Source: Craspedostauros australis (lineage: Eukaryota; Bacillariophyta; Bacillariophyceae; Mastogloiales; Achnanthaceae). Taken from it: a stretch of 64,000 nt of DNA. The notes under the pieces are model-generated. The model had not been told where the DNA came from. It ran no database searches and saw only the letters and a program-made list of their open reading frames with translations. This document shows, in pieces, positions 45,194-57,203 of the stretch. The first letter of the stretch is position 1. Each line of letters opens with the position of its first letter. Location of the stretch: NCBI GenBank assembly GCA_026770025.1, contig JAMXDE010000006.1, positions 1 to 64,000 of the forward strand, written 5' to 3'. Position numbers and translations under genes: made by a program.

Positions 45194-48100
45194 TCACAAA
45201 ATTTCCGTCTCATCACCCAACACAGCCTCACTTTCTGTGTTGGCCTTCATTGTGTGAGCATCACACCACATCTGATGGTCCAATTCCTCTTCCTCTCTCT
45301 GCAACTCCTCTTCTCTCTGCTCCTCCTCTGTTGCAGCTGGTGCATTGGAGGTCGCCACTATTGCAGGTGCAGGTGCTATTGCTTTGCTTGTTGTTTTGGC
45401 TTCTGTCTTGATGGGGGCAGCCTCCTTCTTCTGTTTGCGTTGTTTGGCACTGTACGCTGCAAACAGCGACGCTTTCACGCGCATGGGGTGAGCATGCAGT
45501 TGTATGTACCAGTCAGTTTTGGCCTGTTCATCGTCCATCAACTGCTTGTGTGCTTCGTGTTCGGATGGTCTGTTTTTTGGGTCCTTCGCGGACGCTTCAC
45601 TGATGTCCTTCAATTTGTCCGCGATGTAGTCTGGTAGCTTCGCTGGTTTGCGCGTTGTTTTGCTCGCCCAGCCTTGCACAGCGAGCGGTGGGTGTTCTGT
45701 TTCTGCGGTTTGGTCTTGTAACGCCGTGGTGTGATCATACGGCAGGTTTCCTTGTGCATCTTCGATGGCTTTGCCGAACGCCAGCCCCTTGCTCTCTGCC
45801 GCTGTGCGCCCGAGTTTTCGCGTCTTGTCCGTCTTCCTGAATGATTCGGACGTAATTGCCGGCTTGTCGGACGTGAACGTTCTGTCCTCGAGGACACCCA
45901 GCTCGTTGACAATCCAGCCATCCCATTCAGCGCTCTTGACCACAACGTCTTCCGTGATACCAGATGCAGCCACCAACCGTGCCTGGTCATCGCCGTACTT
46001 CACCTCGTGAGTCATACGTACCTGTTGCCCGTTCGCGCGGAATCGTCTTTTTGGTGCGCCAGGAAGCGTGGTGATGTTGCCTTCGAGGGACGACGCGTTG
46101 ACTAGTACCGTTGTCGTACCTGCGATGCTACCGGCTTTCAGTGCTTCGTAGAGTTGGCGGGCGGTCTTGATGTCACGTCCACTTTGCACGTATTTTCGCA
46201 GTACACGGGTGATGAAGGCGAAGTGGGTGTCCAACATGCTCTTACCGGTTTGGGCCTCTGTGTAAATCCACGCGATGATTTTAGCTGCCTTTCGTGTCGC
46301 AAGGTTCTTGTTGAGTTTGGACGTGATGAGCGCGATGTGCTCGTGACTGGCGAAGCAACACGCGTTATCGCTCTGTAGGATGATCTCAGTCACGGATGGG
46401 AGAATGTCTTTGACCTTTTTTTTGCACAATGTCAAGAAGTCCACCAACTTGAAGAGTGTCTTGTGTTGGTCTTCCGCCGACCACAATGTCAATGAACCGA
46501 TAAGTAAAAATATCATTTTCGCACGTGATGACCATTGCCCCGAGCAGTGACATCCCCTTCTTCCCCCAATATTCTTGTTGGGCTTCGCCTTGGCCTGTCG
46601 GTAGAATTTTTTGTTTATGGTCAAGTACCACATGGGCTCTTTGTGGATTGTTGTTCGTCGTGGATTGATAAAAGGCGATTTGTCTGAATTGCACTTTGGC
46701 ACGCACTTTGTGAGCCATGTAGTTAACAATTTCATTGGCGAATCCTGGGGCCGCTGCAAGCATTGATTGCAATTCGTCATTGTGTTCTGCGAGTTCGTTG
46801 TCCTTAAGCATGGTGACAAAAGGGACAAAACGATCATTCACAAATCGCATTGCTGATCCACAACGGTTGCATACTTTACGCGGTTGTTCGGTTGAGGTGG
46901 GAGGAATGTCAATTGTGATGGGTGGAGTATCATTTGTGATGGTGGTGCTCTTCTTGCGCTTGTTCTTGTGCTTGTTGGTGCGTGGTTTGCGTTGGTTGGT
47001 TGATGTGGTTGTTGTCTTCTTCTCCTTTTCGGTGGTGAGAGCGAACGCGGCCGAATGCATGGGGTCGTCACATTGAAGCTGCATGTGCGACGCGGTGAAT
47101 TCCCATTTGACGAACACCACAAGCAGTTCGAGTGCATGCAACAGAGAATCAGCAGTGCGCACATGCTGTGCAATGACGTCATCCGGCTCGTCGTCGTTGT
47201 CGCTCTCGTCATTGGCATCGTTTTTTTCCCTCCCCATCCGCATCATACTTAGCCTTCAGCAGGTCTACTAGGCGCGAAATCGCCTGTTTTAGTTTCTGTG
47301 TTGCCATCCAGAAGTAACTCTCGAAGGAAGAAAGACCCGTCTTGATCTTGCTTTTGCGTGTGAGGAGGTTTGTGATGAGGGTGAAAGCGGGCATTTCCAC
47401 TGGGTTGCTGGTCGTGGAGGAGTACATATCGAATAATTGTTTAATGGTTGTGCTTCCGCGATCGAACACCGGGACATTGTCAAATTTGACACCTCCATAC
47501 TGTACCATGTGACTTAGACCTGCCTTGTATGTTGCAGTGCTCATGAGGAATGACGTGACGCCAGACAGGTCACAGGCAGGCACGCGATACTGGAGAACTC
47601 GCGATGGGATGACCTCGCCGCGTCCAAACATGTCAAAATCGCGCCGCAACGTCGTGAGCTGACTCCGGGTCATTGTAGCGCGTCCGGGCTCGACACGATT
47701 GCGTTGTTCCTCCGGAAGAGTCTTCACGTGACGAGACAGGATTGCGGAGCTGTTAGTGAATGACGTGGATGCAGCGAGCACAGCTCTGGCAGCGTTGGCC
47801 AGTGTCGCTTCTCCCCTAACACATAGGGTGTATAGATTTAGACCAAGTGTAGTTGGCGGTAGATCCGCGCGAGCGCGGACAAACGCCACCACCTGTTGCA
47901 TCTGGCGCGTTGGCAATTCCTCGTGAGGGAGCAAGACACCCCAGAGCGCAGTAGCTACAGTGACCTACACACGTGTTAAGTGCCACCAGGTTGGCCTGTC
48001 GCACTTGGCGCCAAGCATGAATCCCGTAGCAGGCATGCAATTAAAGACGTCCATGTCGATGTGATCCGTGAGCTCCTCCATCACACGGATCACAGCATCA

Positions 48101-48505
48101 AGTCTCCAGTTCCCCTCCTCTGTTGTATCACACCCGATCCTGTCGCCCCTCCTGCTCCAGCCAGCGCGCGTCTGTTCCTCCTCCTCGCCAACGTATGTGC
48201 TGTCACTGTCAATAGACGGATCTGCGTACCCCCCGGCAACTACAGTGTTGCAGCGCCGGGGAAGCCTCCCTGGTGGGGTAGGCTCGACAGGTGGAGCAAC
48301 GTCAGGCACAGAGGGCAGGGGTGGCGCGTTGACGACAACGCTCACCACTGTTCCATCGCCGACACCTCGTCCCTCTGATCGCACCTTGACGTTGGAGTCG
48401 TCAAAGACGCCCCCGTTGTCGTGGAGGATGTGAACGTACACATGCAGCTCGCTGGCGTGCGCATGCGTACCGTTCGGGACGAGGCTGCCATCCGCTGCAT
48501 GCATC
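45194..48505 (-). pseudogene. Decayed transposase-like gene of the DNA transposon
   Basis: Minus-strand coding sequence is spread over different reading frames, with one in-frame TAG at 47,962-47,964, so it looks inactive (unless some breaks are introns). Recognisable blocks run in order: a zinc-binding-like CNRCG; VVLDHKQKILPTGQGEAQQE followed by YWGKKGMSLLGAM; then EIILQSDNACCFASHEH and AWIYTEAQTGKSMLDTHF. From memory these resemble uncharacterised transposases of many animals and protists, with a first Asp in DHK, a second in SDNA and a glutamate in TEAQTGKS. The C-terminus is Lys/Glu/Gln-rich. The 5' part of the gene lies beyond the copia insertion, where a minus-strand ORF starts at or after 56,687 and runs to 56,392. 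Confidence 0.6.
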
Positions 48506-49280
48506 TGTCGAGATGTACATGTGAGTACATGTCAAGATGTACGTGTATATGTGCATCGTTCACCCGCTATTCTCTCATACGCACTTGGACGGTATAACTA
48601 TACTCGTGTCGATAGTATACTGTGATTCGTCAGAATTACAGGGGAAATGGAACACATGAAAAGGGGCAAGATTTCTGGAGGAAATTTGCAAATAACGATT
48701 TCTGAGAGAATCAGAAGATCGTCCGTCCATGCATCAATGGTACCAAGAGAATCTCGAGGTACTTCCCAACTAAACCTCAGATGACGATATCATCTGACAG
48801 ACTACTGCATCACCAATGGAACGTGACATCTGGAGAACAGAAGGACGCCTACTGACGTCGACAGGATGTCAACATGTCACCACGTCGACAGCCGTCTCAA
48901 AGTCAGAGCAGGAGGCGAAGATACGATGACCCATGAAGATCATGGATACTGAAGGTGAACTTCAAATGGTAAGTACTCATGGAGTAGAAGCCAGTACTGA
49001 ATGAACGGAGTGTCGAACACGGAGTATCGTGTAGCACGAGCACACGATGGTGAGAGAGAGAGAGAGAGAATACAGAGAGGAGCGAGAGAGGATCTCGCGT
49101 ACCGACTCATAGTCGGAGACCGAATCTACAAAACAGTTTGAAGCGCCGAGAGCATCGGGCAAGAGAACGAACGGACACCGAGAGTATCGGAGTGCCAACG
49201 TAATGAAATAGCAAACAGACGACTATCAACCAACACCATCTTCCACGATCGTAGGTTACCGTGAGCGGAACTTGCCAACA
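48506..49280 (+). repeat. Left LTR of the copia element
   Basis: 775 bp, from TGTCGAGATG to CTTGCCAACA. Includes a short (GA)n run. Confidence 0.96.
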
Positions 49281-49362
49281 CGTTTATAAACGATAGATCA
49301 GGGCGAGCCCGCGAATCGTATCGTGCGAGGAAGACGAACATCATTCAAGAGCAGCAGGCTGA

Positions 49363-52300
49363 ATGAGCGAGGAAGAGGAATTGAAAGACATCCCTCTGTC
49401 CAATCCGACTATCAAGAGAGAAGAAGGTGCGAGTGAGACTCCATCACGACAAGAGAAGGAAGCAGCCGCGGCTACTGTCCTATCAAGCGCAGACGCAAGC
49501 GCGATCGACGAGACCGAAGAAGAACGGTCTGCAAGACTACATCGTAAGGAGAAGAGTATTCTCAAGGCGATCAAGCAAGAGGAGACTGGTGTGACGAAGA
49601 GCATTCGCACAGCCAAACAGGGTGGGAAAAGTGAGACACCACCAGGAGGAGAATTTGTGACGAAAACAATCTCCGCGCAACAACAGGCGAAAATCGAAGA
49701 ATCGGTAACACAGAAACCGACGGAAATCAAGGGCGCGAGCGCACCAACGACGAAACAACGAACCAACATGGCGACATCAGCCAACATGAACAAGCGACGC
49801 ATCAAGGCGCCGATGTTCAGCGGTGAACAGGAAGACTACAGCGCATGGGAGTCCCAAGCAAAGGCATACGCTCGTGCACAGAAGACGAGAGACGTGATGT
49901 TGGGCAAGACCAAGGTGCCAACAGTGAGCGAGATCGCGGCAGCCACCGATGAAGACAAGGAAGCGATGGAGGAGATCTACGAGCTGGGATGCGACTGCTT
50001 CAGCGATCTGATCCTCATGATGGATGCAGAGAAGGGAAAAGGCAAGCAGGCCATCCAGTACATCAACCAATGCATCTCCGACGACTACCCTGAAGGAGAC
50101 GCACACGGAGCGTGGAACGTTCTCGCGGAGAAGTTCCGACCATCCGATGCGGTGACGAAGATCAAACTCAAGCGCCAATTCAACAACAAAAAGATGAAGA
50201 GAGACACGGACCCCGACATCTACATCACGCAACTCGAGAGTCTACGATCGCGTCTCCACGATGTCAAGTATGAGATCTCGGACGAGGAAATGATCATGCA
50301 GATTCTCAGCACGGTGAGCGTGGAATACAAAACCCACATCGTGAACTTCCAACACCAACTCACGTTCAATCCGGAACTGGTCACCATCAACACGATCAGA
50401 GGAGTACTCCGCACTGCATACGCCACGCACAGAGGAGGCAAAGCATACGTCGACGACTTCCAAGACAGTAACACGAAGAGCAACGACACCGGCTTCACAA
50501 GCACCGGTAACTTCAAGGGTACTTGTCACAACTGTGGCGTGTATGGCCATAGATCCGCCGATTGCCCAGAACGCAAGAAATCGAACAACAAGAAAAACAA
50601 CAACAACAACAACAAGATGAACGGAAAGCGTAACAAGGGAAGCGGCTTCAAGGGCAAGTGCAACTACTGTGGCATCTTCGGACACCGCGAGGCGGAGTGC
50701 CGAAAGAAGAAATTCAACGAGAAGAAGAAGGCCGACGAGCAGGCCAACACAGCAACACAAGGACACGACAAGAGCGGACACGAGATGGTACTCTCAGCAA
50801 AGGACATGCCGCTCTGCATGTTGGTGTCCGACGACTACATCGAAGACTCCTTCTTCGATAACTTCGCATGCGTCGGGAGTGACGACGAAGTACAGGATGA
50901 TGAGATCATCCCGGAGTGGCTCAGCGAGGAGCCCATCATCCACGAGGTGGATCCAAGACGCGAAGTGAGCTACGAATGCTGCTTCAACGCGCACGACCTG
51001 ATCGGTTCATACGGCGACGAAGCTGAGATGGACGAGGCCAACGATAGCGACATCGAAGAGGCCATGAGCGATGACGACGACGCCGACGAGGACGGCGCAG
51101 ATGAAGACGACGAGGCGAACCGCGACGAGTTGCCTCCTCCTCAAGCTGGGAGATACGAGAGAACGGGAACCTTCATTAATCAAGGCGAAACGCGCCGCGC
51201 CGCGGCGCCACCTCCTCCAGCGGCGGGGAACAACAGATCGGGCATCTTCGACGAAGATGACAGCGACGAAACCGAGGATCATCCAGACGACAACTTTAAT
51301 CCAAACGAGCGTGTCGTCTATCCAGCGAATATCGACTTCCCAGATATTGAGGATCCCAACAGCGTCGACTACCTCCTCCGTCACAGCACTATCCCGAATG
51401 CAACAGCAACAGCATTGATAATCCAAAAGCAGCTCATCTTTGACGCCGTGATGGAAGCGGGGATGCGAGTGTTCCCAGGAACCACACGAGGAGCACTCAT
51501 GCCAATATGGGTGAACATGATGGGATCCATCCTATCCGAGCACTTCGAATCAATCGAAGAGATCCTCGCCAATGCGATCATCATCAACCGCATACTGGAA
51601 GGAAACGACTCGGAAACGATCCCAGAGACGGATCTGCATTACATCCTTGGAGGATGCATGCGCGTGCTCTTACGAGAGCGATCACGCGTCCACCCATACG
51701 ATCCTGCCACAGGATCTCATCGGAACAGTACAATTCCATTGGACTACACGCAACTACCCGATGACATGGATGACGGAGATCATCATCCTCCATACAACGA
51801 AGATGGAGTCCACGAAGACGACGACGACGGCAGCTTCAACGACGAGATAGCTGCGGCAGCCGTGGAACAACTCCACGAGCTGAGCACCAAGTACAAGGAC
51901 AAAGTCAACAAGGACACTTGGCTCGCCGACAGCGGAGCTTCGTGTCACATCATAAATTCGGACGCCGCTCTCTTCAACGTGCGGCACATCAAGTCCTTCG
52001 TCCAAGTGGGAGACAGCACGAAACTGGACTCTCCCAAGATGGGATCCATTCGCTTGAAGGTCAAGCAACGAAACAACACTGGCCACGTCATCCGGCTCGA
52101 TGATGTGAAGTACACACCCAAGATGGCGGTGAACCTTTTCTCCACGAACAAGGCTCTGTACAACGGTTACCAGCTTGGTAACAACGGCATTCTGATGGAC
52201 ATCATCAACGGATCCGGAACGAAGATCGTGTTCGATCGAGTCTTCCCCACATCCAACGGATTCATCACGGGAGTGCAGATGCATCCCATCATGCCAACAG

Positions 52301-55300
52301 ACAACGACAAGGCTTCAACAGCCATCGTCAAGAATCCATCCAAGGAGATCAGCGCGGTGAACCTGCACCGAATGCTCGGCCACGCGCCACTCGAGACCAT
52401 GAAGCGAACGGCCGCTCAATATGGATGGAAGATTATCGGCGAGATGCCGGTATGTCGCGACTGCGCGGTCGCGAACGCAAGAGTGAAGAATATTCCGAAG
52501 GCAACCATTCCGAGAGCAACTCGCCGTGGCGAACGGCTCTTCATTGACATTAGTTACACTAAACACATAAGCTTCGGAGATAAACGCTACTGGACCCTGA
52601 TCGTGGACAACTGCACGGATCACTGCTGGAGTTTCTTTCTCAAGAACAAAAGTGATCAACCAGGATACATCAAACGATTCGTCCAGACGATCAAGTCACA
52701 GACTGGTGACCAACAGATCATCTTCCGAGGTGACAACAGCGGAGAGAACAAATCCACGGAGGATATTCTCATCGATGCAGGACTCAACGTGAAATTCGAA
52801 TACACGGCATCGAACACGCCGCAACAGAATGGCAGAGTAGAACGCAAGTTCGCGTACCTCTACACCAAAGTCCGCTCCATGCTCAACGGAGCACAGCTTG
52901 ACGAAGAGTATAGGCATGGCCTGTGGGCAGCGGCTGCTAGCACTGCTACCGCCATCGCCAACATCACCGTAGCGAAGAACCAGAAGGAGTCACCACATCG
53001 ACAATTCTTTGGCAACGATCCACCATATGCGGATGCACTGCGCACGTTTGGAGAGGTGGGTGTTGTGAAGACTACCTACGGCGGGATTTCCGCCAAGCTC
53101 AAGAATAGAGGAGAAGAGATGGTGTTCATCGGATATGCACACCAACATGCATCAGGGGTCTACAACATGTACAGACCATCGACCAAGTCACTCATCTGTT
53201 CACGAGACATCAAATGGCTCAACCAATCATACGGACAGTTCCGTGGCTGGGCACCAGCACCAATCATATCCAATGAAACAGGAACGACGGACGCAGACGG
53301 TTTCACAACCATCGGACGGAAGGGAGCAACGCCAAGGACGGCAACGCGTCAAACATCGGAAGCAAAGAGAGTATCTTTCGCTGATAGCAACAGATACTAC
53401 ATCCTATCAGACAGCGATGATGAGGATAATGAGGACGACGGAGTAGCGACTCAAGTAATCCGAAATAACGAGGAAGATCGGAGCGAATCCAATCATGAGG
53501 ATGACGAAATCCTACCCTCCGGCGACGAAGCCGATGACGAGACAGGTGTCACTCCTCCGAACACACCAGCAAGGTCTACACATGACACACCATCTAGATC
53601 TCCACCAAGCAAACCAAACAAGCGTGACATAGCTAGAAAGGAGAGGATCCGACGTCACGAAGCACGAGGCAGGAAGGGAGAAGCTAATCCCAAGCCAACC
53701 ACAGGGAAGAGTATTCCCAGAGCTCTGCGCGAGCTCGAAGACTTCAACGAACGAGGTCGAAAGGAAGAAGGCTATGAGAGCGATCCATCATCCAGTGAGG
53801 CGAGTGACGAACTCAGCGACGAGATGATCGACGATTCCAACAACGAAACTACAGATGATGAAGAAATCGAAGACGAAAATGAAGAGATCGAGATCACTCA
53901 TCATAGCACAACAGGACTATACGGAATGAATGCAATCATTACCGAATCACCAGCGATCGACATCGGATTGTCGATGCAGGACGAGAACAAGGAACCAGAG
54001 AAGCACATCGAACCTACAACGTTCGACGGAGCCTTCAATCACCCAGATCCTATCCATCGGAAGGGATATCGAGCAGCCATCAAGAAGGAGTTCGACTCCA
54101 TGGATACACGCAAGGTGTATAGCAAGATCAAACGAGACGCCATCCCACGCGGCCGCAGATGCTGCAAGTGCAAATGGGTCTTCAAGCTGAAGCGTGACGG
54201 CACACATCGAGCACGGCTCGTTGCATGTGGCTATTCACAAGTTGCAGGAGTAGACTTCCAAGAGCATTACTCACCCGTCATCCATGACGTGACCTATCGG
54301 GTCATGATGGTGATCATGCTAATCAAGAAGATGGACTGCGCACTCGTCGATGTCGTAACGGCATTCCTACATGGAGACCTCGACGAGGAGATCTACATGA
54401 ACTGTCCCAATGGGATGGATCATCAACCAGACGAAGCCCTGACCCTACACAAGCCAATCTACGGACTTGTGCAGAGCGCCAGGCAATGGTTCAAGATGTT
54501 GGTATCGACCCTCAAGAATATCAACTTCGAACAGAGCGCAGCAGACCCGTGCCTGTTCTACAGGAAGACGAACGAAGGAAGCATGATCGTGGCCATCTAC
54601 GTGGACGATTGCTTCTGTTGCGGAGACTCCAAGGCACTGGAGACATTCCTGAAGGACATCCAAGGCAGCAAATTCAAGGTGACAATCGAGCGCGGACTCG
54701 GAGACTACCTCAGCTGCAACATCGAATTGAACCATGACAAGACTAGAGCGACATTGCGTCAACCACATCTCATCCGACACCTCATCGAGGAATTCGGAGC
54801 CAAAGTTGAGAAGATGCAATGTTATGGGACACCGGGAACCCCGGGTCAAATCATCGTACGACCATCCGAAGATAACGGACTGCAGAAGGTCGGACCGGAA
54901 GAACATGCCGAATACCGCCGAGGCGTCGGTATGCTACTCTTCCTCATCAAGCACTCGCGACCAGATATCGCGAACCCTGTGAGGGAACTCTCCAAGGTAT
55001 TGATCGGGCCCACCAAGGCTGCAATGAAGGAGATGTATCGGATCATCAAGTATGTGATCGATACAAAGGACTATGGATTGAAGATCCATCCAGCGCGTCC
55101 AGATGACGACGGCTGGGACATGGAGCTCTTCTGCGATAGCGAATATGCAGGAGACAAGAATACAAGAATCAGCGTAGGGGGATTCATCCTATACCTGTGC
55201 AAGGTACCAATCCTTTGGCGATCCAAGGCACAGAAGGCCGTCACACTCAGCTCATCCGAAGCAGAATACGTTGCCCTTTCCGAAGCGGCAAAGGAGATCT

Positions 55301-55596
55301 TCTTCGTCATGCAGCTACTCGAAAGTGTGGGCGTCCCAGTGAAGACACCGATCAAGGTCCGCGTGGACAACATCGGGGCGATCTTCATCGCCAAGAACCC
55401 ATCAACATCCCAACGATCGCGGCACATCGACGTGCGCCATCACTACGTGAGGAACATGGTAATCAACAAAACCATCGAAATCATTTTCGTCAAATCCGAG
55501 CAGAACACAAGCGACGGATTCACCAAGAACATCAAGGCCGACTTGCAACGTGAACATGAGAAGTCGTACCTTGACACATCGAGAACATTCGAATGA
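49363..55596 (+). CDS. Copia gag-pol polyprotein, single frame
   Basis: 2,077 codons in one frame. Parts in order by approximate residue: gag with two CCHC zinc knuckles (about 387-400, CHNCGVYGHRSADC, and 432-445, CNYCGIFGHREAEC); an unusually long acidic spacer (about 500-850); aspartic protease (WLADSGASCHI, about 852); integrase with its N-terminal zinc-finger region (HRMLGHAP, about 1,001) and core ending in PQQNGRVERK (about 1,150); a second acidic spacer (about 1,340-1,540); reverse transcriptase (AFLHGDLDEEIYM, about 1,665, and YVDD, about 1,746); and RNase H (SSSEAEYVALSEAAKE, about 1,963). It looks whole. Fusion of gag and pol in one frame is common among copia elements. Confidence 0.95.
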   Translation: MSEEEELKDIPLSNPTIKREEGASETPSRQEKEAAAATVLSSADASAIDETEEERSARLHRKEKSILKAIKQEETGVTKSIRTAKQGGKSETPPGGEFVTKTISAQQQAKIEESVTQKPTEIKGASAPTTKQRTNMATSANMNKRRIKAPMFSGEQEDYSAWESQAKAYARAQKTRDVMLGKTKVPTVSEIAAATDEDKEAMEEIYELGCDCFSDLILMMDAEKGKGKQAIQYINQCISDDYPEGDAHGAWNVLAEKFRPSDAVTKIKLKRQFNNKKMKRDTDPDIYITQLESLRSRLHDVKYEISDEEMIMQILSTVSVEYKTHIVNFQHQLTFNPELVTINTIRGVLRTAYATHRGGKAYVDDFQDSNTKSNDTGFTSTGNFKGTCHNCGVYGHRSADCPERKKSNNKKNNNNNNKMNGKRNKGSGFKGKCNYCGIFGHREAECRKKKFNEKKKADEQANTATQGHDKSGHEMVLSAKDMPLCMLVSDDYIEDSFFDNFACVGSDDEVQDDEIIPEWLSEEPIIHEVDPRREVSYECCFNAHDLIGSYGDEAEMDEANDSDIEEAMSDDDDADEDGADEDDEANRDELPPPQAGRYERTGTFINQGETRRAAAPPPPAAGNNRSGIFDEDDSDETEDHPDDNFNPNERVVYPANIDFPDIEDPNSVDYLLRHSTIPNATATALIIQKQLIFDAVMEAGMRVFPGTTRGALMPIWVNMMGSILSEHFESIEEILANAIIINRILEGNDSETIPETDLHYILGGCMRVLLRERSRVHPYDPATGSHRNSTIPLDYTQLPDDMDDGDHHPPYNEDGVHEDDDDGSFNDEIAAAAVEQLHELSTKYKDKVNKDTWLADSGASCHIINSDAALFNVRHIKSFVQVGDSTKLDSPKMGSIRLKVKQRNNTGHVIRLDDVKYTPKMAVNLFSTNKALYNGYQLGNNGILMDIINGSGTKIVFDRVFPTSNGFITGVQMHPIMPTDNDKASTAIVKNPSKEISAVNLHRMLGHAPLETMKRTAAQYGWKIIGEMPVCRDCAVANARVKNIPKATIPRATRRGERLFIDISYTKHISFGDKRYWTLIVDNCTDHCWSFFLKNKSDQPGYIKRFVQTIKSQTGDQQIIFRGDNSGENKSTEDILIDAGLNVKFEYTASNTPQQNGRVERKFAYLYTKVRSMLNGAQLDEEYRHGLWAAAASTATAIANITVAKNQKESPHRQFFGNDPPYADALRTFGEVGVVKTTYGGISAKLKNRGEEMVFIGYAHQHASGVYNMYRPSTKSLICSRDIKWLNQSYGQFRGWAPAPIISNETGTTDADGFTTIGRKGATPRTATRQTSEAKRVSFADSNRYYILSDSDDEDNEDDGVATQVIRNNEEDRSESNHEDDEILPSGDEADDETGVTPPNTPARSTHDTPSRSPPSKPNKRDIARKERIRRHEARGRKGEANPKPTTGKSIPRALRELEDFNERGRKEEGYESDPSSSEASDELSDEMIDDSNNETTDDEEIEDENEEIEITHHSTTGLYGMNAIITESPAIDIGLSMQDENKEPEKHIEPTTFDGAFNHPDPIHRKGYRAAIKKEFDSMDTRKVYSKIKRDAIPRGRRCCKCKWVFKLKRDGTHRARLVACGYSQVAGVDFQEHYSPVIHDVTYRVMMVIMLIKKMDCALVDVVTAFLHGDLDEEIYMNCPNGMDHQPDEALTLHKPIYGLVQSARQWFKMLVSTLKNINFEQSAADPCLFYRKTNEGSMIVAIYVDDCFCCGDSKALETFLKDIQGSKFKVTIERGLGDYLSCNIELNHDKTRATLRQPHLIRHLIEEFGAKVEKMQCYGTPGTPGQIIVRPSEDNGLQKVGPEEHAEYRRGVGMLLFLIKHSRPDIANPVRELSKVLIGPTKAAMKEMYRIIKYVIDTKDYGLKIHPARPDDDGWDMELFCDSEYAGDKNTRISVGGFILYLCKVPILWRSKAQKAVTLSSSEAEYVALSEAAKEIFFVMQLLESVGVPVKTPIKVRVDNIGAIFIAKNPSTSQRSRHIDVRHHYVRNMVINKTIEIIFVKSEQNTSDGFTKNIKADLQREHEKSYLDTSRTFE

Positions 55597-55616
55597 CCGA
55601 ATGCACACAGGAAAGG

Positions 55617-56391
55617 TGTCGAGATGTACATGTGAGTATATATCAAGATGTACGTGTATATGTGCATCGTTCACCCGCTATTCTCTCATACGCACTTGGA
55701 CGGTATAACTATACTCGTGTCGATAGTATGCTGTGATTCGTCAGAATTACAGGGGAAATGGAACACACAAAAAGGGGCAAGATTTCTGGAGGAAATTTGC
55801 AAATAACGATTTCTGGAAGAATCAGAAGATCGTCCGTCCATGCATCAATGGTACCAAGAGAATCTCGAGGTACTTCCCAACTAAACCTCAGATGACGATA
55901 TCATCTGACAGACTACTGCATCACCAATGGAACGTGACATCTGGAGAGCAGAAGGACGCCTACTGACGTCGACAGGATGTCAACATGTCACCACGTCGAC
56001 AGCCGTCTCAAAGTCAGAGCAGGAGGCGAAGATACGATGACCCATGAAGATCATGGATACTGAAGGTGAACTTCAAATGGTAAGTACTCATGGAGTAGAA
56101 GCCAGTACTGAATGAACAGAGTGTCGAACACGGAGTATCGTGTAGCACGAGCACACGATGGTGAGAGAGAGAGAGAGAGAATACAGAGAGGAGCGAGAGA
56201 GGATCTCGCGTACCGACTCATAGTCGGAGACCGAATCTACAAAACAGTTTGAAGCGCCGAGAGCATCGGGCAAGAGAACGAACGGACACCGAGAGTATCG
56301 GAGTGCCAACGTAATGAAATAGCAAACAGACGACTATCAACCAACACCATCTTCCACGATCGTAGGTTACCGTGAGCGGAACTTGCCAACA
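55617..56391 (+). repeat. Right LTR of the copia element
   Basis: 775 bp, same ends as the left LTR and about 99% identical to it. Confidence 0.96.
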
Positions 56392-57203
56392 TGCATCAGC
56401 TTCACATCGATCACTTGCGTGATCGTAGTTGGCTTCCTCAACGCAGCGGATGGCTTGTCAGGCAACAGTTGCTCCGCGGTTGGGAGCAAGTTTCCCTTGG
56501 AGTCAACAGGAGGAGCAGATACAGGGTGAGCGCGTGGTTTCTTACAGGGGGAGGGGTTAGTATCCTTGGAGAGGGTCTTGGCAGGGGCAGAGGTAGGCAT
56601 GGTGGAGTTGTTGCTGGAGAGAATAGTTGTTGCTAGTCGGATGTGATGGTATGCACTGGTCTGAGACAAAGTGAGGAAGGAGAGCATACGATGAATGGTC
56701 GACCATTTGTTGACAACAACAACAACAACGACTACTACTACTACACGACGCCACTACCAGGGCGAGCACAAGCATGGAACACAACAGCGAGTACGCATGA
56801 CATTGGCGAAGAAAGTTGCGAAATAGAGCGAAAGTGTGGCGATGATGTTTGAATTTGTGAACGGATGTCGATGATGTTGTGTGTGTGATGTGTTTTGTGT
56901 GATGTGTTTTGTGTGATGTGTTTTGTGTGATGTGTTTTGTGTGATGTGTTTTGTGTGATGTGTTTTGTGTGATGTGTTTTGTGTGATGTGTTTTGTGTGA
57001 TGTGTTTTGTGACGAGCAAAATGTGAGATCATGTCGCAGATGCTAACGTGTATTTAACGCGTACCAACCGAACGACATCTTCGACGTCGTCTCCGTGACT
57101 GAATACCTTACGATAAATAAACGAGAACATCAAAGAACTTTCTGAGAAACAAGCAGGAGTTTCATGAGGTGCGACCCATACGACTAAAAAACACTTTTGA
57201 TCG
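56392..57203. other. Right-hand remainder of the DNA transposon
   Basis: Begins with the second copy of the copia target-site duplication. Minus-strand coding sequence to 56,687 (SAPAKTLSKDTNPSPCKKPR and following) is probably the 5' end of the transposase-like gene. The rest is non-coding and includes a 14-bp minisatellite. Confidence 0.6.
56883..57010. repeat. 14-bp minisatellite, about nine units
   Basis: Perfect tandem copies of gtgatgtgttttgt on the plus strand. Confidence 0.95.

Larger units (their letters stand above)
48506..56391 (+). mobile_element. Ty1/copia LTR retrotransposon, looks whole, young, nested in a DNA transposon
   Basis: The two LTRs are both 775 bp, begin TG and end CA, and differ at only about nine positions by eye (about 99% identical), so the insertion is recent. 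The insertion is flanked by TGCATC on both sides (48,500-48,505 and 56,392-56,397), a 6-bp target-site duplication. One long gag-pol frame lies between the LTRs. A purine-rich tract (acacaggaaagg) immediately precedes the right LTR. The order of protease, integrase, reverse transcriptase and RNase H is that of Ty1/copia (Pseudoviridae); diatom copia lineages (CoDi) are the natural comparison. Confidence 0.96.

Noticed and set aside
56741-57032. Minus-strand ORFs of KHITQNTSHKTHHT repeats
   Set aside because: They are translations of the 14-bp minisatellite, open in more than one frame, with no gene context.
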